Below the pieces are notes generated by a model. It did not search any database, was not told the origin of the DNA, and saw nothing but the letters and a program-made list of their open reading frames with translations. Shown here piece after piece: positions 1 through 9,676 of a stretch of DNA of 64,000 nt (within the stretch, counting starts at the first letter, position 1; each line of letters opens with the position of its first letter). This DNA comes from RGIG9608 sp045612365 (lineage in GTDB: Bacteria; Bacteroidota; Bacteroidia; Bacteroidales; Paludibacteraceae): NCBI GenBank assembly GCA_045612365.1, contig JAZKYY010000011.1, positions 62,001 to 126,000 of the forward strand. Direction: 5' to 3'. Position numbers and translations under genes: made by a program.

Positions 1-1
1 T

Positions 2-892
2 TTGTTTAATAATGCTTTTGATTTTGATATTACTTATTACTATAGTACAATGGTTAATCAGTTCTTGTCTGTTGGTACTGTTTCAGGAATGAGCAAACCT
101 ATTAATACTGGTAAAATTCGTAATACAGGTATCGAGTTTACTGCAAATTATAATTGGAATATAACTAAAGATTTCTCTTGGAGAACTGGATTAAACTTCT
201 CTTATAATGACAACTTGATTCTTTCTACTTATAATGATGGAACTGAGTATACTATGGGATGGGATATCGGTGGTTTCTTGATTAAGTTCAAACCTGGTGG
301 TTCTTATGGTGACTTGTATGTTCGTGATTATGATAGAGATGAAAATGGATCAATCATAACTAGTTCTTTGGTTGGTGCAGGTGTGACTAAATATGCAGGT
401 AACTCAATGGCTCCATTCTATTATGGTTGGAACAATACGTTTAACTATAAAGGTTTCTCATTCTACTTCTTGTTAGATGGTAAGATTGGAGGTAAAGTAA
501 TTTCTTATACACAGGCTAAATTGGATGCTTGGGGTGTTTCAGAAGCTTCAGGAGTTGATCGTGATGGATTTATTGAACTCCCTGATGGACAGTTGATAGA
601 TGTTGAAACATTCTACAAAAAGACTGGTAATGTACCTATGAGCAATTATGTATATGATGCTTCAAACTTACGTTTACGCGAACTTTCTGTTGGTTATACT
701 TTCAAAGATTTGTTAGGAGCATCTAAAAACTTGAGTTTATCTTTTGTGGCAAGAAATTTATGCTTCTTATATAAATCTTGTCCAGTAGATCCTGATATTT
801 CTGCTTCTACATCGAATGGTATGGGTGGTATTGATGTGTTTGCTATGCCAACTTCTAGAAGTTATGGTTTGAATATAAAAGTTACTTTTTAA
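2..892 (+). CDS. SusC/RagA-family TonB-linked outer-membrane transporter, C-terminal part
   Basis: This is the 3' end of a TonB-dependent outer-membrane porin that imports glycans or peptides together with the SusD-like lipoprotein encoded next. The reading frame is open from the window edge, so the plug domain and most of the barrel lie outside. What is visible is about 296 residues of alternating aromatic/polar beta-strands, several DGxI-type turns, and a last strand ending in aromatic Phe (NIKVTF), the usual signal for barrel assembly. The pairing with susD 22 bp downstream fixes the family. The substrate cannot be inferred because no glycoside hydrolase or sensor gene is in view. The coordinate 2 is only the frame edge, not a start codon. 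Confidence 0.9.
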   Translation: MFNNAFDFDITYYYSTMVNQFLSVGTVSGMSKPINTGKIRNTGIEFTANYNWNITKDFSWRTGLNFSYNDNLILSTYNDGTEYTMGWDIGGFLIKFKPGGSYGDLYVRDYDRDENGSIITSSLVGAGVTKYAGNSMAPFYYGWNNTFNYKGFSFYFLLDGKIGGKVISYTQAKLDAWGVSEASGVDRDGFIELPDGQLIDVETFYKKTGNVPMSNYVYDASNLRLRELSVGYTFKDLLGASKNLSLSFVARNLCFLYKSCPVDPDISASTSNGMGGIDVFAMPTSRSYGLNIKVTF

Positions 893-914
893 CGATATTT
901 AATTAGAACGAGAA

Positions 915-2699
915 ATGAAAAAATATGCTTGGATATTATTATTGTCTTCACTAGTTTTTGCTAGTTGTGAAGATATCAATTGGGGTGATAATCAAGAAGA
1001 TGATGGTTTCGGTGGTGGATCTGGAGGTAGTTGGGGTGCTAACACTGTCACTTTTGATGATGCTACAGTAGAGTCTATTGAAGGTCAGCTTATTCAGGGG
1101 ATGGAATATGTTATTGACTTCCGTGAACACAAGTATCAATATCAACGTAATCTAAATGTTGATGTATATGCTGGGTATATGTCGTTATGTATGGACTTTG
1201 ATGGTCGTCAACCATCTACATATTACTATCCTAATAACCCATTTATTGCTGGTCCTTATGGAGAAACACCAAAGTTGTATCCATATATAGCTCCTGCTAT
1301 TTCTGCAGCATCTGATTTGGGACGTGGTGACTTGGCTGCCATTGCTAAAATTATGTATGGCTATAGTATGCTTGCTATTGCGGATTGTTTTGGCCCTATT
1401 GCTTATTATGATTGGAGAGTATTGAAGGAAACGTATCCTTTGCATTACCTCTCTCCACGTGAAGCATACGGAGCTATTATTCAGGATTTGCGTGATGCAG
1501 TTGATACTTTGAATGTTTATCAACCAACTGTTGCTCAACTAAAGAGAGTTGAAGGATCTACTGCTGGTTCTCCATGTGGATGGATGTGGCAGAATTGGGT
1601 AAAATTCGCAAACTCTATTCAGTTGCGTATGGCGCTTAATATGGCAAACGTAAAAGAACCAATTCAACTTTACCGTAATGGGCTAGATAATCCAACTACA
1701 GCAGAAACTCCACAAGAAATTGCTGAAAAAGCTGTTGCAGCTGGTGTTTTGGAATACGGAGATGATGACATTGGTTTCAAATCTAAAGATAGAAACTTGG
1801 TTCACCCATTGTATAAGATAGCTGTAGGTTGGGAAGATACTCGTTTGAGTGCATCGCTCGAAAATATCGCAAAACGTTATCAGCACCCAATGTTAGAGCA
1901 CTACTTTATTAACAATGGTGCAGGAAAACATGGTTACGACTTGAAAGACAAGGGAACTGGCGTCACAACATTAAAGAAAAATACTATGCGCGTCGGAGTT
2001 CGTCAGGGTATAATTCTTAAACCTCAGTCTCAAAGTAAGAATGACTATTTGACTTTCTCCGAAGTAAGTACAAATGTTCAGTTCTTGAACTTTACTTGGA
2101 TTAAGGTAGCTGAAGTAGTTTTCTTACAAGCAGAAGGTGCATTGCGTGGATGGAATATGGGCGGAACTGCACAAAGTTTTTATGAAGATGGTATTGCGAT
2201 TGGCTTTGAGGAAATTGGTGCAACAGCTCAGTTGGCTCGTTATATGAGTCAAGAAACTCTTCAGCCAGTTGACTATGTTGATTATTATGACAAAGAAAAT
2301 AATTTGCCTGGTAGAGTAACTGTTGGAGTAAAATGGAACGATGCTGACGACAACGAAGTAAAATTGGAAAAAATTATTACTCAAAAATGGTTTGCTAATT
2401 TCCCTATGAGTTTGGAAGCATGGACAACGTTCCGTCGTACAGGTTACCCACGTTTGTTCCCTGTAAAACTTAACCAATGGAACTATGCAGGTAGACCAGA
2501 CAATGAAATTCAGATTCGTAGAATTCCTTGGGGAGATACTCCTACCACTTCTGAAGAAATTGAGAATTATAATACTTATTTGCTCCCTGCTGCTCAACAA
2601 GATGGAGGTCAGAACCTTGCAAATAGTCCATTGTTCTGGGATATCAGTGATAGTTGGTCAAAAGACCCTGAAGGTAAGGTTGTCCCAGTAAACTTCTAA
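915..2699 (+). CDS. SusD/RagB-family surface lipoprotein (nutrient-binding)
   Basis: This is the surface-exposed binding lipoprotein that sits as a lid on the SusC partner. The N-terminus has a type II signal peptide with lipobox FASC, lipidated Cys18, followed by an acidic stretch (EDINWGDN), typical of surface lipoproteins in this phylum. The 594-residue length fits the family, as do the helical N-terminal half (ISAASDLGRGD region, TPR-like) and the C-terminal region with FARSIQLR-like and WxTFRRTGYPRL-like blocks. The latter is a strong SusD_2-type signature. It is co-transcribed with susC (22 bp gap) and ends at a strong hairpin. The ligand is unknown. Confidence 0.92.
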   Translation: MKKYAWILLLSSLVFASCEDINWGDNQEDDGFGGGSGGSWGANTVTFDDATVESIEGQLIQGMEYVIDFREHKYQYQRNLNVDVYAGYMSLCMDFDGRQPSTYYYPNNPFIAGPYGETPKLYPYIAPAISAASDLGRGDLAAIAKIMYGYSMLAIADCFGPIAYYDWRVLKETYPLHYLSPREAYGAIIQDLRDAVDTLNVYQPTVAQLKRVEGSTAGSPCGWMWQNWVKFANSIQLRMALNMANVKEPIQLYRNGLDNPTTAETPQEIAEKAVAAGVLEYGDDDIGFKSKDRNLVHPLYKIAVGWEDTRLSASLENIAKRYQHPMLEHYFINNGAGKHGYDLKDKGTGVTTLKKNTMRVGVRQGIILKPQSQSKNDYLTFSEVSTNVQFLNFTWIKVAEVVFLQAEGALRGWNMGGTAQSFYEDGIAIGFEEIGATAQLARYMSQETLQPVDYVDYYDKENNLPGRVTVGVKWNDADDNEVKLEKIITQKWFANFPMSLEAWTTFRRTGYPRLFPVKLNQWNYAGRPDNEIQIRRIPWGDTPTTSEEIENYNTYLLPAAQQDGGQNLANSPLFWDISDSWSKDPEGKVVPVNF

Positions 2700-2720
2700 A
2701 AGGAAATTATAGAGTAAATA

Positions 2721-2750
2721 AAAAAAAGGAGAGAATTCTCTCCTTTTTTT
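2721..2750. terminator. Bidirectional intrinsic terminator between susD and aroE
   Basis: A GGAGAGAATTCTCTCC palindrome is flanked by an A-run on the left and a T-run on the right, so it can stop both convergent transcripts. The aroE stop codon (complement, 2749-2751) lies at the edge of the hairpin's T-run. Confidence 0.9.
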
Positions 2751-3480
2751 ATTTGTTCCAAATCTCCCATGCTTCTATTGCTTGTTCTACTAGCATTTCA
2801 TACCCATTTTTTGTTGTACATCCCATTTGTGAACCGAACTTCAGAAATGTACTTTCTGTTGGATTGTAAACAAGATCGAATAGGATGTGTTTTTTTGTTA
2901 ATGAATTATACGGGATTTCTGGAAATGTGTCTACTTTAGGAAACATTCCAAGTGGAGTTGTGTTGATAATAATTGTGTGTTGCTCAACTATTTCTTTGTT
3001 TAAATTTTTGTAAATCAAAAATTCTTTGCAAGCATTTCTTGATACAAACTTTGTTTCAATATGATGTTTTTTTAAAACATAGTTAACAGCTTTTGAAGCT
3101 CCTCCTGTGCCTAATATTAATGCTTTTGAGTGGTAGGGTTTTAGTAGAGGCATTAATGATTTTTCAAAACCTATGCAATCAGAGTTATACCCAATAAGTT
3201 GTTTGCTGTTTTTGTCTATTTTTATCACATTTACAGCGCCTACTTCTTCAGCTGTCTTGTCTATTTTATCGAGAAAAGGAATAATTGTTTCTTTGTAAGG
3301 AATTGTTACATTCAAACCACTAATCGCTTCCTTGCTAATGAGTTCGGCGAACAGATTAATATCTTCCAAGTCGTATAAATTATAGACAGCATCTATACCT
3401 TCTTTTTTAAATTTTTCGGTAAAAAATTTTTGAGAAAAAGAGTGTCCTAGAGGATGTCCTATCAAACCAAACTTTTGCAT
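2749..3480 (-). CDS. aroE: Shikimate dehydrogenase
   Basis: It reduces 3-dehydroshikimate to shikimate with NADPH in the cytoplasmic aromatic amino-acid (chorismate) pathway. Visible motifs in order: GLIGHPLGHSFS at residues 5-16 (substrate-binding serines), NVTIPYK with catalytic Lys63, GAVNV (Asn84), GYNSDCIGF with catalytic Asp101, and the nucleotide-binding GTGGASK loop at 124-130. The 243-residue length is slightly below the 270 typical of the family, common in this phylum. It is followed 2 bp upstream by the DedA gene, and the TPR gene lies upstream of that, giving a probable three-gene minus-strand operon ending at the palindromic terminator. Confidence 0.95.
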   Translation of the reverse strand: MQKFGLIGHPLGHSFSQKFFTEKFKKEGIDAVYNLYDLEDINLFAELISKEAISGLNVTIPYKETIIPFLDKIDKTAEEVGAVNVIKIDKNSKQLIGYNSDCIGFEKSLMPLLKPYHSKALILGTGGASKAVNYVLKKHHIETKFVSRNACKEFLIYKNLNKEIVEQHTIIINTTPLGMFPKVDTFPEIPYNSLTKKHILFDLVYNPTESTFLKFGSQMGCTTKNGYEMLVEQAIEAWEIWNK

Positions 3481-3482
3481 TA

Positions 3483-4244
3483 CTATTTTTTGAAAATCTT
3501 TTTGATTATGAAATATAGAATAATTAATCCTAGAGCTATTAGAATAATAACAGATAGTTCATGGCTGTATTTGTTTATTAAATCCATTTGCCCATTAGCG
3601 ATATAACCGAGTAGGGCGAGAATAGTATTCCAAATTCCAGCACCTAAAGTTGTGTAGGCGATAAACGGAAGAAATCTCATTCTTGCCAATCCGGCAGGTA
3701 TTGAAATAAGTTGTCGGATTCCAGGAATTAATCGTCCTACGAATGTGGATATTTTTCCATGCTCGTTAAAATAGTCTTCCGCTTTTTTTATTTTTTCGCT
3801 ACTCAATAAACAAATGTGACCTAGTTTGCTGTCTGCAAATTTGTAAATGATGGGTCGACCAAGACTGATTGCCAATACATAGTTAATAATAGCTCCAAGC
3901 AAAGAACCAATAGTTCCAAAAACAACAATAAGTAAAAGGTTGATAACATATGAATCCGAAATATTCAAAGAACTTCCTTCGCTGCTAGCAACGTAGGCAG
4001 CGGGAGGAATTACAATCTCTGACGGAAAAGGGATAAAAGAACTTTCTATCGTCATAAGAGTAGTGATAGTGAAGTAGTTCATGTTTTCTCCATACCAGTT
4101 TTCTACTTTTTTGAAAACAGATTCGTTTTCTGTTTTTATTTCTAATTCTTTGTCATTATCGCCAATGATTACATTTGGACCTTTTCTGCAAAATGCTGAA
4201 TTTGACATGACAAGGAGCAATAGGATAAATGCTATTTTTTTCAT
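3483..4244 (-). CDS. DedA/VTT-family membrane protein with N-terminal extension
   Basis: This is an inner-membrane protein of the DedA (SNARE-associated) superfamily, members of which flip phospholipids or undecaprenyl-phosphate. Core motifs are present: ESSFIPFPSEIV at 67-78 (the E-x-x-x-P-x-P-x-E re-entrant motif) and GRLIPGIRQLISIPAG at 170-185 (the G-R-x-x-P-x-x-R motif). Unusually, a hydrophobic signal-like segment (residues 1-18) and a charged, soluble stretch of about 35 residues precede the core. This suggests a cleaved signal peptide or an extra helix. Start ATG at 4244 is 10 bp from the TPR gene's stop. The substrate is unknown. Confidence 0.88.
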   Translation of the reverse strand: MKKIAFILLLLVMSNSAFCRKGPNVIIGDNDKELEIKTENESVFKKVENWYGENMNYFTITTLMTIESSFIPFPSEIVIPPAAYVASSEGSSLNISDSYVINLLLIVVFGTIGSLLGAIINYVLAISLGRPIIYKFADSKLGHICLLSSEKIKKAEDYFNEHGKISTFVGRLIPGIRQLISIPAGLARMRFLPFIAYTTLGAGIWNTILALLGYIANGQMDLINKYSHELSVIILIALGLIILYFIIKKIFKK

Positions 4245-4254
4245 ATTCTTGATG

Positions 4255-5664
4255 TTATTTATTTAGTAGTAAATCGATTTCGTCTTCTGACTCTGGACAA
4301 AAATTGGTAAAAAACTGAATGGCATCAGCTTTGTTTTTAGCCACTTCCTTAAGTAAAGAAAATGCTTTGTTTTTGTCGTTAAGTTTATAAGATGTGATAG
4401 ATATAAGAAGTTTAATATTATCGTCATCTTGCTTCAATAGATAAGCTTGATTGTAGTTGATTAGTGCTTGGTCAAACTCCTCTTTCCCAAAATAGATGTT
4501 CCCGAGAGAGATTAATATAGAAAGAAGCGATTCTTGATTTTCCTCCATCCCTAAAGCTTTTAAGTAACAATCTTCTGCTTCGTCAATTTTATTGAGAGCA
4601 TAAAAAGCTTCCCCTTTGTAAAACCAACCTTCTGCGATGTCAGGGAAAACATCGCTTATTTCTTCGCAGAGCGTTAGTGCTTCTTCAAATTTTTCCAATC
4701 CAAGTAACGAATATGCACAACCAAGAAAAGATGCCGAATCTTTTACGCCTAATATCTTATTCCAATGAATGTTTTCTTGGTAGCAAGACAGCGCATTGAT
4801 AAAGTCTCCTTTTTGTTCGAAGCAATCTGCCAAAAGAAAAAAACATTCGGAAGTTTCTTCTAGTGATACTGCACATTCCTTGGCTTTGGAAAAACAATTT
4901 ATTGCATTGTCAAAGTCTTTTGTGTCACTAAGAAGTTCTCCTTTTATTTTCCAAGCAATAAAATTGTTTTTATCAAGTAAAACAGCAAAATCAATAGCTT
5001 TTAGAGCATCGCTATGTTTTCCTTCTTTTAGTAAATTCTCGCACAGATGTACCCAAATAGGAGCCTGATAAGGATCTAAATCAAGCGATTCGTTTAAAAG
5101 TTTTGTAGATTCTTTATAACTTCCAACTAAAGCGCACTGCATTGCGTAATAATTAATCAGATATGTGTTTTTCTTGTTGAATTCGTATCCTTTTTTGAGC
5201 CAACTTATACTTATTTCTGCGTATTGCTCGTCGTGAAAAGCCCTTGCAATATCAAAACAAAGGTCATCAAAGTATTCGTCATCATTTTCGTTTTCTGCAA
5301 TGCGGTTGAAGTATTCGCAAGCGTGATTAACTTCCCCCAGTTCTACTAATGCTTTAGCTTTCCAAAAGAGCATTTCAGAATCGTTGGGGTTGGGGTATTT
5401 TTCCAAACATTGCAAAGAAATTCTGAATTCTCCTTTTTGGAAATTTATTTCTGCTTGTTTTAGCAAAAGTTCTGAGTTGTTTGGATGAATCCCAAATGCC
5501 ATTTGTAATGCTTTTTCTGCGGATTCAATATCAAAATATTCGATGTAATATTCAATGATAGAAACAAATTCTTCAACATCAAAATAACAGTTGCTCGGAT
5601 TTGTTTCAAACCGCTCAACTAACTTTATTCTTTTTAATTCATATTTCTTGTCTCGTTTCTTCAT
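4255..5664 (-). CDS. Cytoplasmic tetratricopeptide-repeat protein
   Basis: The 469-residue protein is built almost entirely of 34-residue TPR units. Repeated A-x-x-C/Y-x-x-x-A and G-x-x-x-x-A-x-x patterns run through its length, for example EKALQMAFGIHPNN, DALKAIDFAVLLDKN and EAEDCYLKALGME. No signal peptide or catalytic domain is seen, so it is probably a protein-interaction scaffold. It is the first gene of the minus-strand run that includes the DedA gene and aroE. A minus-strand -7 element (TATCTTTG, complement of 5673-5680) sits only 8 bp before its start codon, implying a very short leader. The specific role is not known. Confidence 0.85.
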   Translation of the reverse strand: MKKRDKKYELKRIKLVERFETNPSNCYFDVEEFVSIIEYYIEYFDIESAEKALQMAFGIHPNNSELLLKQAEINFQKGEFRISLQCLEKYPNPNDSEMLFWKAKALVELGEVNHACEYFNRIAENENDDEYFDDLCFDIARAFHDEQYAEISISWLKKGYEFNKKNTYLINYYAMQCALVGSYKESTKLLNESLDLDPYQAPIWVHLCENLLKEGKHSDALKAIDFAVLLDKNNFIAWKIKGELLSDTKDFDNAINCFSKAKECAVSLEETSECFFLLADCFEQKGDFINALSCYQENIHWNKILGVKDSASFLGCAYSLLGLEKFEEALTLCEEISDVFPDIAEGWFYKGEAFYALNKIDEAEDCYLKALGMEENQESLLSILISLGNIYFGKEEFDQALINYNQAYLLKQDDDNIKLLISITSYKLNDKNKAFSLLKEVAKNKADAIQFFTNFCPESEDEIDLLLNK

Positions 5665-5752
5665 TATTGTTGCAAAGATAGCAAAAGTTTGAAGAGTTCT
5701 TTGTCTTGAATTTTTGTTACTTGTTTCGTAACAGATTCTACTTCACTTTTAT

Positions 5753-5760
5753 TATTTTTG
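5753..5760 (+). promoter_or_regulatory. Bacteroidota -7 element for the ispG operon
   Basis: TATTTTTG matches TAnnTTTG. It lies 23 bp before the ispG ATG. No TTG sits at the ideal 19-bp distance, so this is a -7-only match. Confidence 0.5.
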
Positions 5761-5783
5761 CATAGATTTATTCCTGCGTAAAA

Positions 5784-7619
5784 ATGAAATACGTTTCTTC
5801 TATATTTAACTTTAAGCGTAGAATTGTTGGACCTGTTCAAATTGGTGATATTTGTATTGGAGCAGATAACCCTATTTGCATACAATCAATGGCCAATACA
5901 AACACGAATGACATTGATGGTTCGGTTGCTCAAAGTATTGAGTTGATTGAAGCAGGCTGTGAAATGTTGCGTTTTACAACTCAAGGAAAGAAAGAAGTGG
6001 AGAGTTTGCGTAAAATTCAGACGGAATTACGCAATAGAGGGTATAAAATCCCATTGGTAGCCGATGTTCATTTTAATCCAGCGGTGGCAGATGAAGTGGC
6101 AACTTTTGTGGAAAAAGTAAGAATCAATCCGGGTAACTATGTTGATGGAATACATACTTTCAAACAATTGGAGTACACAGGTGAGGAATATGCGCAGGAA
6201 TTGAATAAAATTCGACTTCGCTTTTTGCCTTTTTTAGAAATCTGTAGAAAACACAATACAGCTGTTCGCATTGGGGTAAACCATGGTTCGTTAAGCGATA
6301 GAATTATGAGTCGCTATGGCGACACTCCTTACGGAATGGTGGAGTCATGTATGGAGTTTTTACGACTTTGTCATGAGGTGAATTTCAACGATGTGGTTGT
6401 TTCTATAAAAGCATCAAATACTCGTGTGATGATGCAAACAGTAAGGTTGATGGCTGCCACAATGCAAAAAGAAGGTTTGCAGTACGCACTTCATCTTGGA
6501 GTTACCGAGGCTGGTAATGGAAATGAAGGTCGCATGAAGTCTTCGGTTGGAATAGGAGGATTGTTGATTGATGGGATAGGAGACACGTTTAGGGTGTCAC
6601 TTACTGAAGATCCTTTGGAAGAAATTCCTGTTGCAAAAAAAATACTTCAACTTATTCCGAATTCTTCGTTTGATAATCAGAATTTAGAAATCTCACCCAA
6701 CTTTAGTCCGTTTGAATATCAACGTCGTGCTACAGTCTCTGTTGGAAAAATTGGTGGAAATAATGCCCCTGTTGTTATTTTGAAAGCTAATGATTTGAAT
6801 GAATTCACTTTTGATGTAGATCCTGATTTTGTTTATATCCCAGAAAAAAGAATAAATCATACATCTATTTCTGCAATTTTGGATGCCGATTATTGGGAAG
6901 AAAATACAAACACTTTTCCTTTTTATAAATCTATTGATGATTTTTCAAGGGAAAAAAGAACAAGCCAAATGTCTTTTGTTCAAATGAGTTTTGAGGAGCT
7001 TGATGCTGAAAATTTGCAACTTTTGAGTAAAAATCCGCAAATTGTATTGATGTATCAAATGGAAAGTATTGGTCAAGCTCGTGCTTTTTTTCACACTTTG
7101 CTCAATAATGATTGCAAAAATCCTGTAGTAATCTGTTATAATAGAGAAGAGAAAGATTTTGAGTTATTCCAATTAGAGTGCGGAATGTATATGGGGCACT
7201 TTTTTATAGATGGTTTTGGTGATGGTGTTTTCTTTCAAAATTTTCACTGTAGCGCAGAACAAATAGTTGATACGGAATTGAGTCTGCTACAAGCAACTAG
7301 AGTGCGTATGAGCCGTACGGAATATGTGGCTTGTCCTAGTTGTGGTAGAACATTGTTCGATTTGCAATCTACACTAGAAAAAGTCAAACAAGCTACCTCT
7401 CATCTTAAAAATCTAAAGATTGCTGTAATGGGTTGCATTGTGAATGGTACTGGCGAAATGGCAGATGCAGATTATGGTTATGTTGGAGCAGGAAAGGGGA
7501 AAATAAGTTTGTACAAAGAAAAAACATGTATTGAAAAAAATATTCCGGAATCGGAAGCAATTGAACATTTGGTAGATTTGATAAAATCTAACGGAGATTG
7601 GATAGAGAAAAAAGATTAA
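5784..7619 (+). CDS. ispG: 4-hydroxy-3-methylbut-2-enyl diphosphate synthase, large (inserted-domain) type
   Basis: This [4Fe-4S] enzyme converts methylerythritol cyclodiphosphate to HMBPP in the MEP isoprenoid pathway. The N-terminal TIM barrel holds QSMANTNTND, HFNPA and RINPGN blocks. The C-terminal cluster domain has CPSC (Cys517, Cys520), GCIVNGTGE (Cys551, catalytic Glu558) and a following YGYVGAGKG loop. At 611 residues it is much longer than E. coli IspG (about 370). The extra domain, roughly residues 270-490, is the insertion known from plant, chlamydial and Bacteroidota enzymes. The usual Pro in NGPGE is Thr556 here. It leads a tightly packed plus-strand run with the dCMP deaminase gene 4 bp downstream. 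Confidence 0.95.
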   Translation: MKYVSSIFNFKRRIVGPVQIGDICIGADNPICIQSMANTNTNDIDGSVAQSIELIEAGCEMLRFTTQGKKEVESLRKIQTELRNRGYKIPLVADVHFNPAVADEVATFVEKVRINPGNYVDGIHTFKQLEYTGEEYAQELNKIRLRFLPFLEICRKHNTAVRIGVNHGSLSDRIMSRYGDTPYGMVESCMEFLRLCHEVNFNDVVVSIKASNTRVMMQTVRLMAATMQKEGLQYALHLGVTEAGNGNEGRMKSSVGIGGLLIDGIGDTFRVSLTEDPLEEIPVAKKILQLIPNSSFDNQNLEISPNFSPFEYQRRATVSVGKIGGNNAPVVILKANDLNEFTFDVDPDFVYIPEKRINHTSISAILDADYWEENTNTFPFYKSIDDFSREKRTSQMSFVQMSFEELDAENLQLLSKNPQIVLMYQMESIGQARAFFHTLLNNDCKNPVVICYNREEKDFELFQLECGMYMGHFFIDGFGDGVFFQNFHCSAEQIVDTELSLLQATRVRMSRTEYVACPSCGRTLFDLQSTLEKVKQATSHLKNLKIAVMGCIVNGTGEMADADYGYVGAGKGKISLYKEKTCIEKNIPESEAIEHLVDLIKSNGDWIEKKD

Positions 7620-7623
7620 TAAT

Positions 7624-8058
7624 ATGGAAGATAAAAATAAACTTTTGGATAAAAGATATATGAGAATGGCTCGCATTTGGGCAGAGAATTCCTATTGCCA
7701 ACGTCGTAAAGTTGGTGCGTTGTTGGTAAAAAATAACATGATTATTTCCGATGGATACAATGGCACTCCTTCGGGCTTTGAGAATGTTTGTGAAGATGCA
7801 AACAATGTTTCAAAACCATACGTTTTGCACGCAGAAGCCAATGCGATAACCAAGGTGGCTCGTTCTAATAATAGCAGTGAAGGTTCTACTCTTTATGTTA
7901 CTGCTTCGCCATGTGTGGAATGTGCCAAACTGATTATTCAAAGTGGAATAAAAAGAGTAGTTTTTGGTGAACATTATCGTATCACCGATGGACTTGATTT
8001 GCTTAAAGAAGCAGGAATAGAAACTTGTTATATCAACGATAAATCAGATGAAGAGTAA
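7624..8058 (+). CDS. dCMP/cytidine deaminase family protein (ComEB type)
   Basis: This zinc enzyme deaminates dCMP to dUMP for dTTP synthesis. The zinc site is clear: HAE (His69, Glu71) and PCVEC (Cys97, Cys100). An N-terminal RRKVGALLVKNN block and a YNGTPSGFENVCED block are typical of dCMP deaminases. The 144-residue length is normal. Its last 11 bases overlap the start of the downstream protease gene, suggesting translational coupling. The alternative, a tRNA-specific or free-base deaminase, is less likely given the NGTPSG segment. Confidence 0.88.
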   Translation: MEDKNKLLDKRYMRMARIWAENSYCQRRKVGALLVKNNMIISDGYNGTPSGFENVCEDANNVSKPYVLHAEANAITKVARSNNSSEGSTLYVTASPCVECAKLIIQSGIKRVVFGEHYRITDGLDLLKEAGIETCYINDKSDEE

Positions 8059-9676
8059 ATACGTTCCTCTTATTATTGCAGTTGCATTGTCAGTGGGGGT
8101 TTATCTCGGTTTTTTCTTTGCACAACGCCAACAAGTGGACATGTTTAATCCCTCTATTGATGCTTTCTCACAAAGTAAAACTTCTGTTTTGCTCAACATG
8201 ATAGAAACTCAATATGTTGACACCGTTGATTTGGCCGAGATGGAAGAGAAGATTCTTCCAGAAGTAATAAAGATGCTCGATCCTCATTCTTCTTATATTT
8301 CTGCTAAAGATATTGAGGAAGTAAATTCTGATTTGAGTGGAAGTTTCAGTGGAATTGGTGTGCAATTCAACCTTCAAAACGATACTGTTTATGTAGTAGA
8401 TGTTATACGTGGAGGTCCATCGGAGAAGGCAGGACTTTTGGCTGGAGACAGAATTGTTGAAGTGAATGATACTGTTTTTGTTGGCAAGGAGATTAACAAT
8501 GAAAAGGTAATCAAAAAACTTCGTGGCAAAAAACACACAAATGTAAAACTCGGTATCAAGCGTCGCAATACCAAAGAATTGCTTTATTACAATGTTGTTC
8601 GCGATGATATACCTGTGCATAGTGTTGAAGCTGCATATTTGATAACTCCAAGGATTGGATATATTTTTGTCAGTAAATTTGGTGCAAAAACCTATAGTGA
8701 ATTTCTTACTGCAATAGCAAAATTAAAAAATCAAGGAGCCTCTGAGTTTATTGTTGATTTGCGTGGAAATTCTGGTGGATATTTAGATGCTGCAATCAAT
8801 ATGATCAATGAATTTTTGGTTAGAGGTCAGTTGATTGTTTATACAGAAGGAAAATCTTATCCTCGTAGCGAAGCTATTGCCAATGGAGCTGGCTCTTGTA
8901 AAACAGATCCTATGGTGGTACTTATTGATGAGTTTTCTGGCTCTGCAAGTGAAATTTTTGCAGGAGCAATACAAGATAATGATAGGGGATTAATTATTGG
9001 TCGGCGCTCTTTTGGAAAAGGCTTGGTGCAACAGCAGATTCCTTTTTCAGACAACTCAGCGGTGCGTTTGACAGTGGCTCGTTATTATACACCTTCGGGA
9101 CGTTGTATTCAAAAACCTTATGAAATGGGAAATAGTGAAGACTACGAAAAAGAAATCTTGAACCGCTACGAGCAAGGAGAGTTTTATTCGCAAGACAGTA
9201 TAAAACAGCAAGATTCTGTTCGATATGAGACTCTAAATGGACGAATTGTGTATGGAGGTGGTGGAATTATGCCAGATGTTTTTGTCCCTTCGGATACGTC
9301 GGATATTACACCTTTCTTTACAAAATTAGTCAATCATGGTGTGATTTATAAATTTGCTTTGAACTATTCTGATGAGAATAGAGCTTTGCTTAAGTCAAAA
9401 AAAGATTGGGAAACTTTAGAAGTTTTTCTTGATGAAAAAAATCTAATTGCAGAATTGGTGCAATTTGCTCAAAAACGTGAAATTGTGGCAAATAGTGCAG
9501 AGTTGAAAAAATCCGAGAGACTCATCAAAAGACAACTTTATGCCTACATAGCTCGCAATACGTTTGGAGAGGAAGATTTTTATAGAGTGCTAAATCGTAC
9601 GGATGTCTGTGTGCAAACAGCTATTCGTAAATTGAACGATAAGGAAAAATATTATAAAACTTTATTGCAAGAATAA
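8048..9676 (+). CDS. S41-family C-terminal processing protease (CtpA-like)
   Basis: This periplasmic, membrane-anchored serine protease cleaves C-terminal ends or misfolded envelope proteins. Residues 7-25 form a single membrane anchor. A PDZ domain spans roughly 95-180 (GIGVQFNLQND, GPSEKAGL). The S41 catalytic core follows, with FIVDLRGNSGG at 234-244, the nucleophile in SGSASE (Ser299) and the general base in SFGKG (Lys324). The 542-residue length includes a C-terminal helical region of about 150 residues after MPDVFVP. The gene overlaps the preceding deaminase by 11 bp and the next gene by 1 bp. Confidence 0.92.
   Translation: MKSKYVPLIIAVALSVGVYLGFFFAQRQQVDMFNPSIDAFSQSKTSVLLNMIETQYVDTVDLAEMEEKILPEVIKMLDPHSSYISAKDIEEVNSDLSGSFSGIGVQFNLQNDTVYVVDVIRGGPSEKAGLLAGDRIVEVNDTVFVGKEINNEKVIKKLRGKKHTNVKLGIKRRNTKELLYYNVVRDDIPVHSVEAAYLITPRIGYIFVSKFGAKTYSEFLTAIAKLKNQGASEFIVDLRGNSGGYLDAAINMINEFLVRGQLIVYTEGKSYPRSEAIANGAGSCKTDPMVVLIDEFSGSASEIFAGAIQDNDRGLIIGRRSFGKGLVQQQIPFSDNSAVRLTVARYYTPSGRCIQKPYEMGNSEDYEKEILNRYEQGEFYSQDSIKQQDSVRYETLNGRIVYGGGGIMPDVFVPSDTSDITPFFTKLVNHGVIYKFALNYSDENRALLKSKKDWETLEVFLDEKNLIAELVQFAQKREIVANSAELKKSERLIKRQLYAYIARNTFGEEDFYRVLNRTDVCVQTAIRKLNDKEKYYKTLLQE

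Noticed and set aside
5664..5885. Minus-strand 73-codon ORF between the TPR gene and ispG
   Set aside because: It overlaps the ispG start and shared promoter region, and its sequence is Asn/Lys-rich without any motif.
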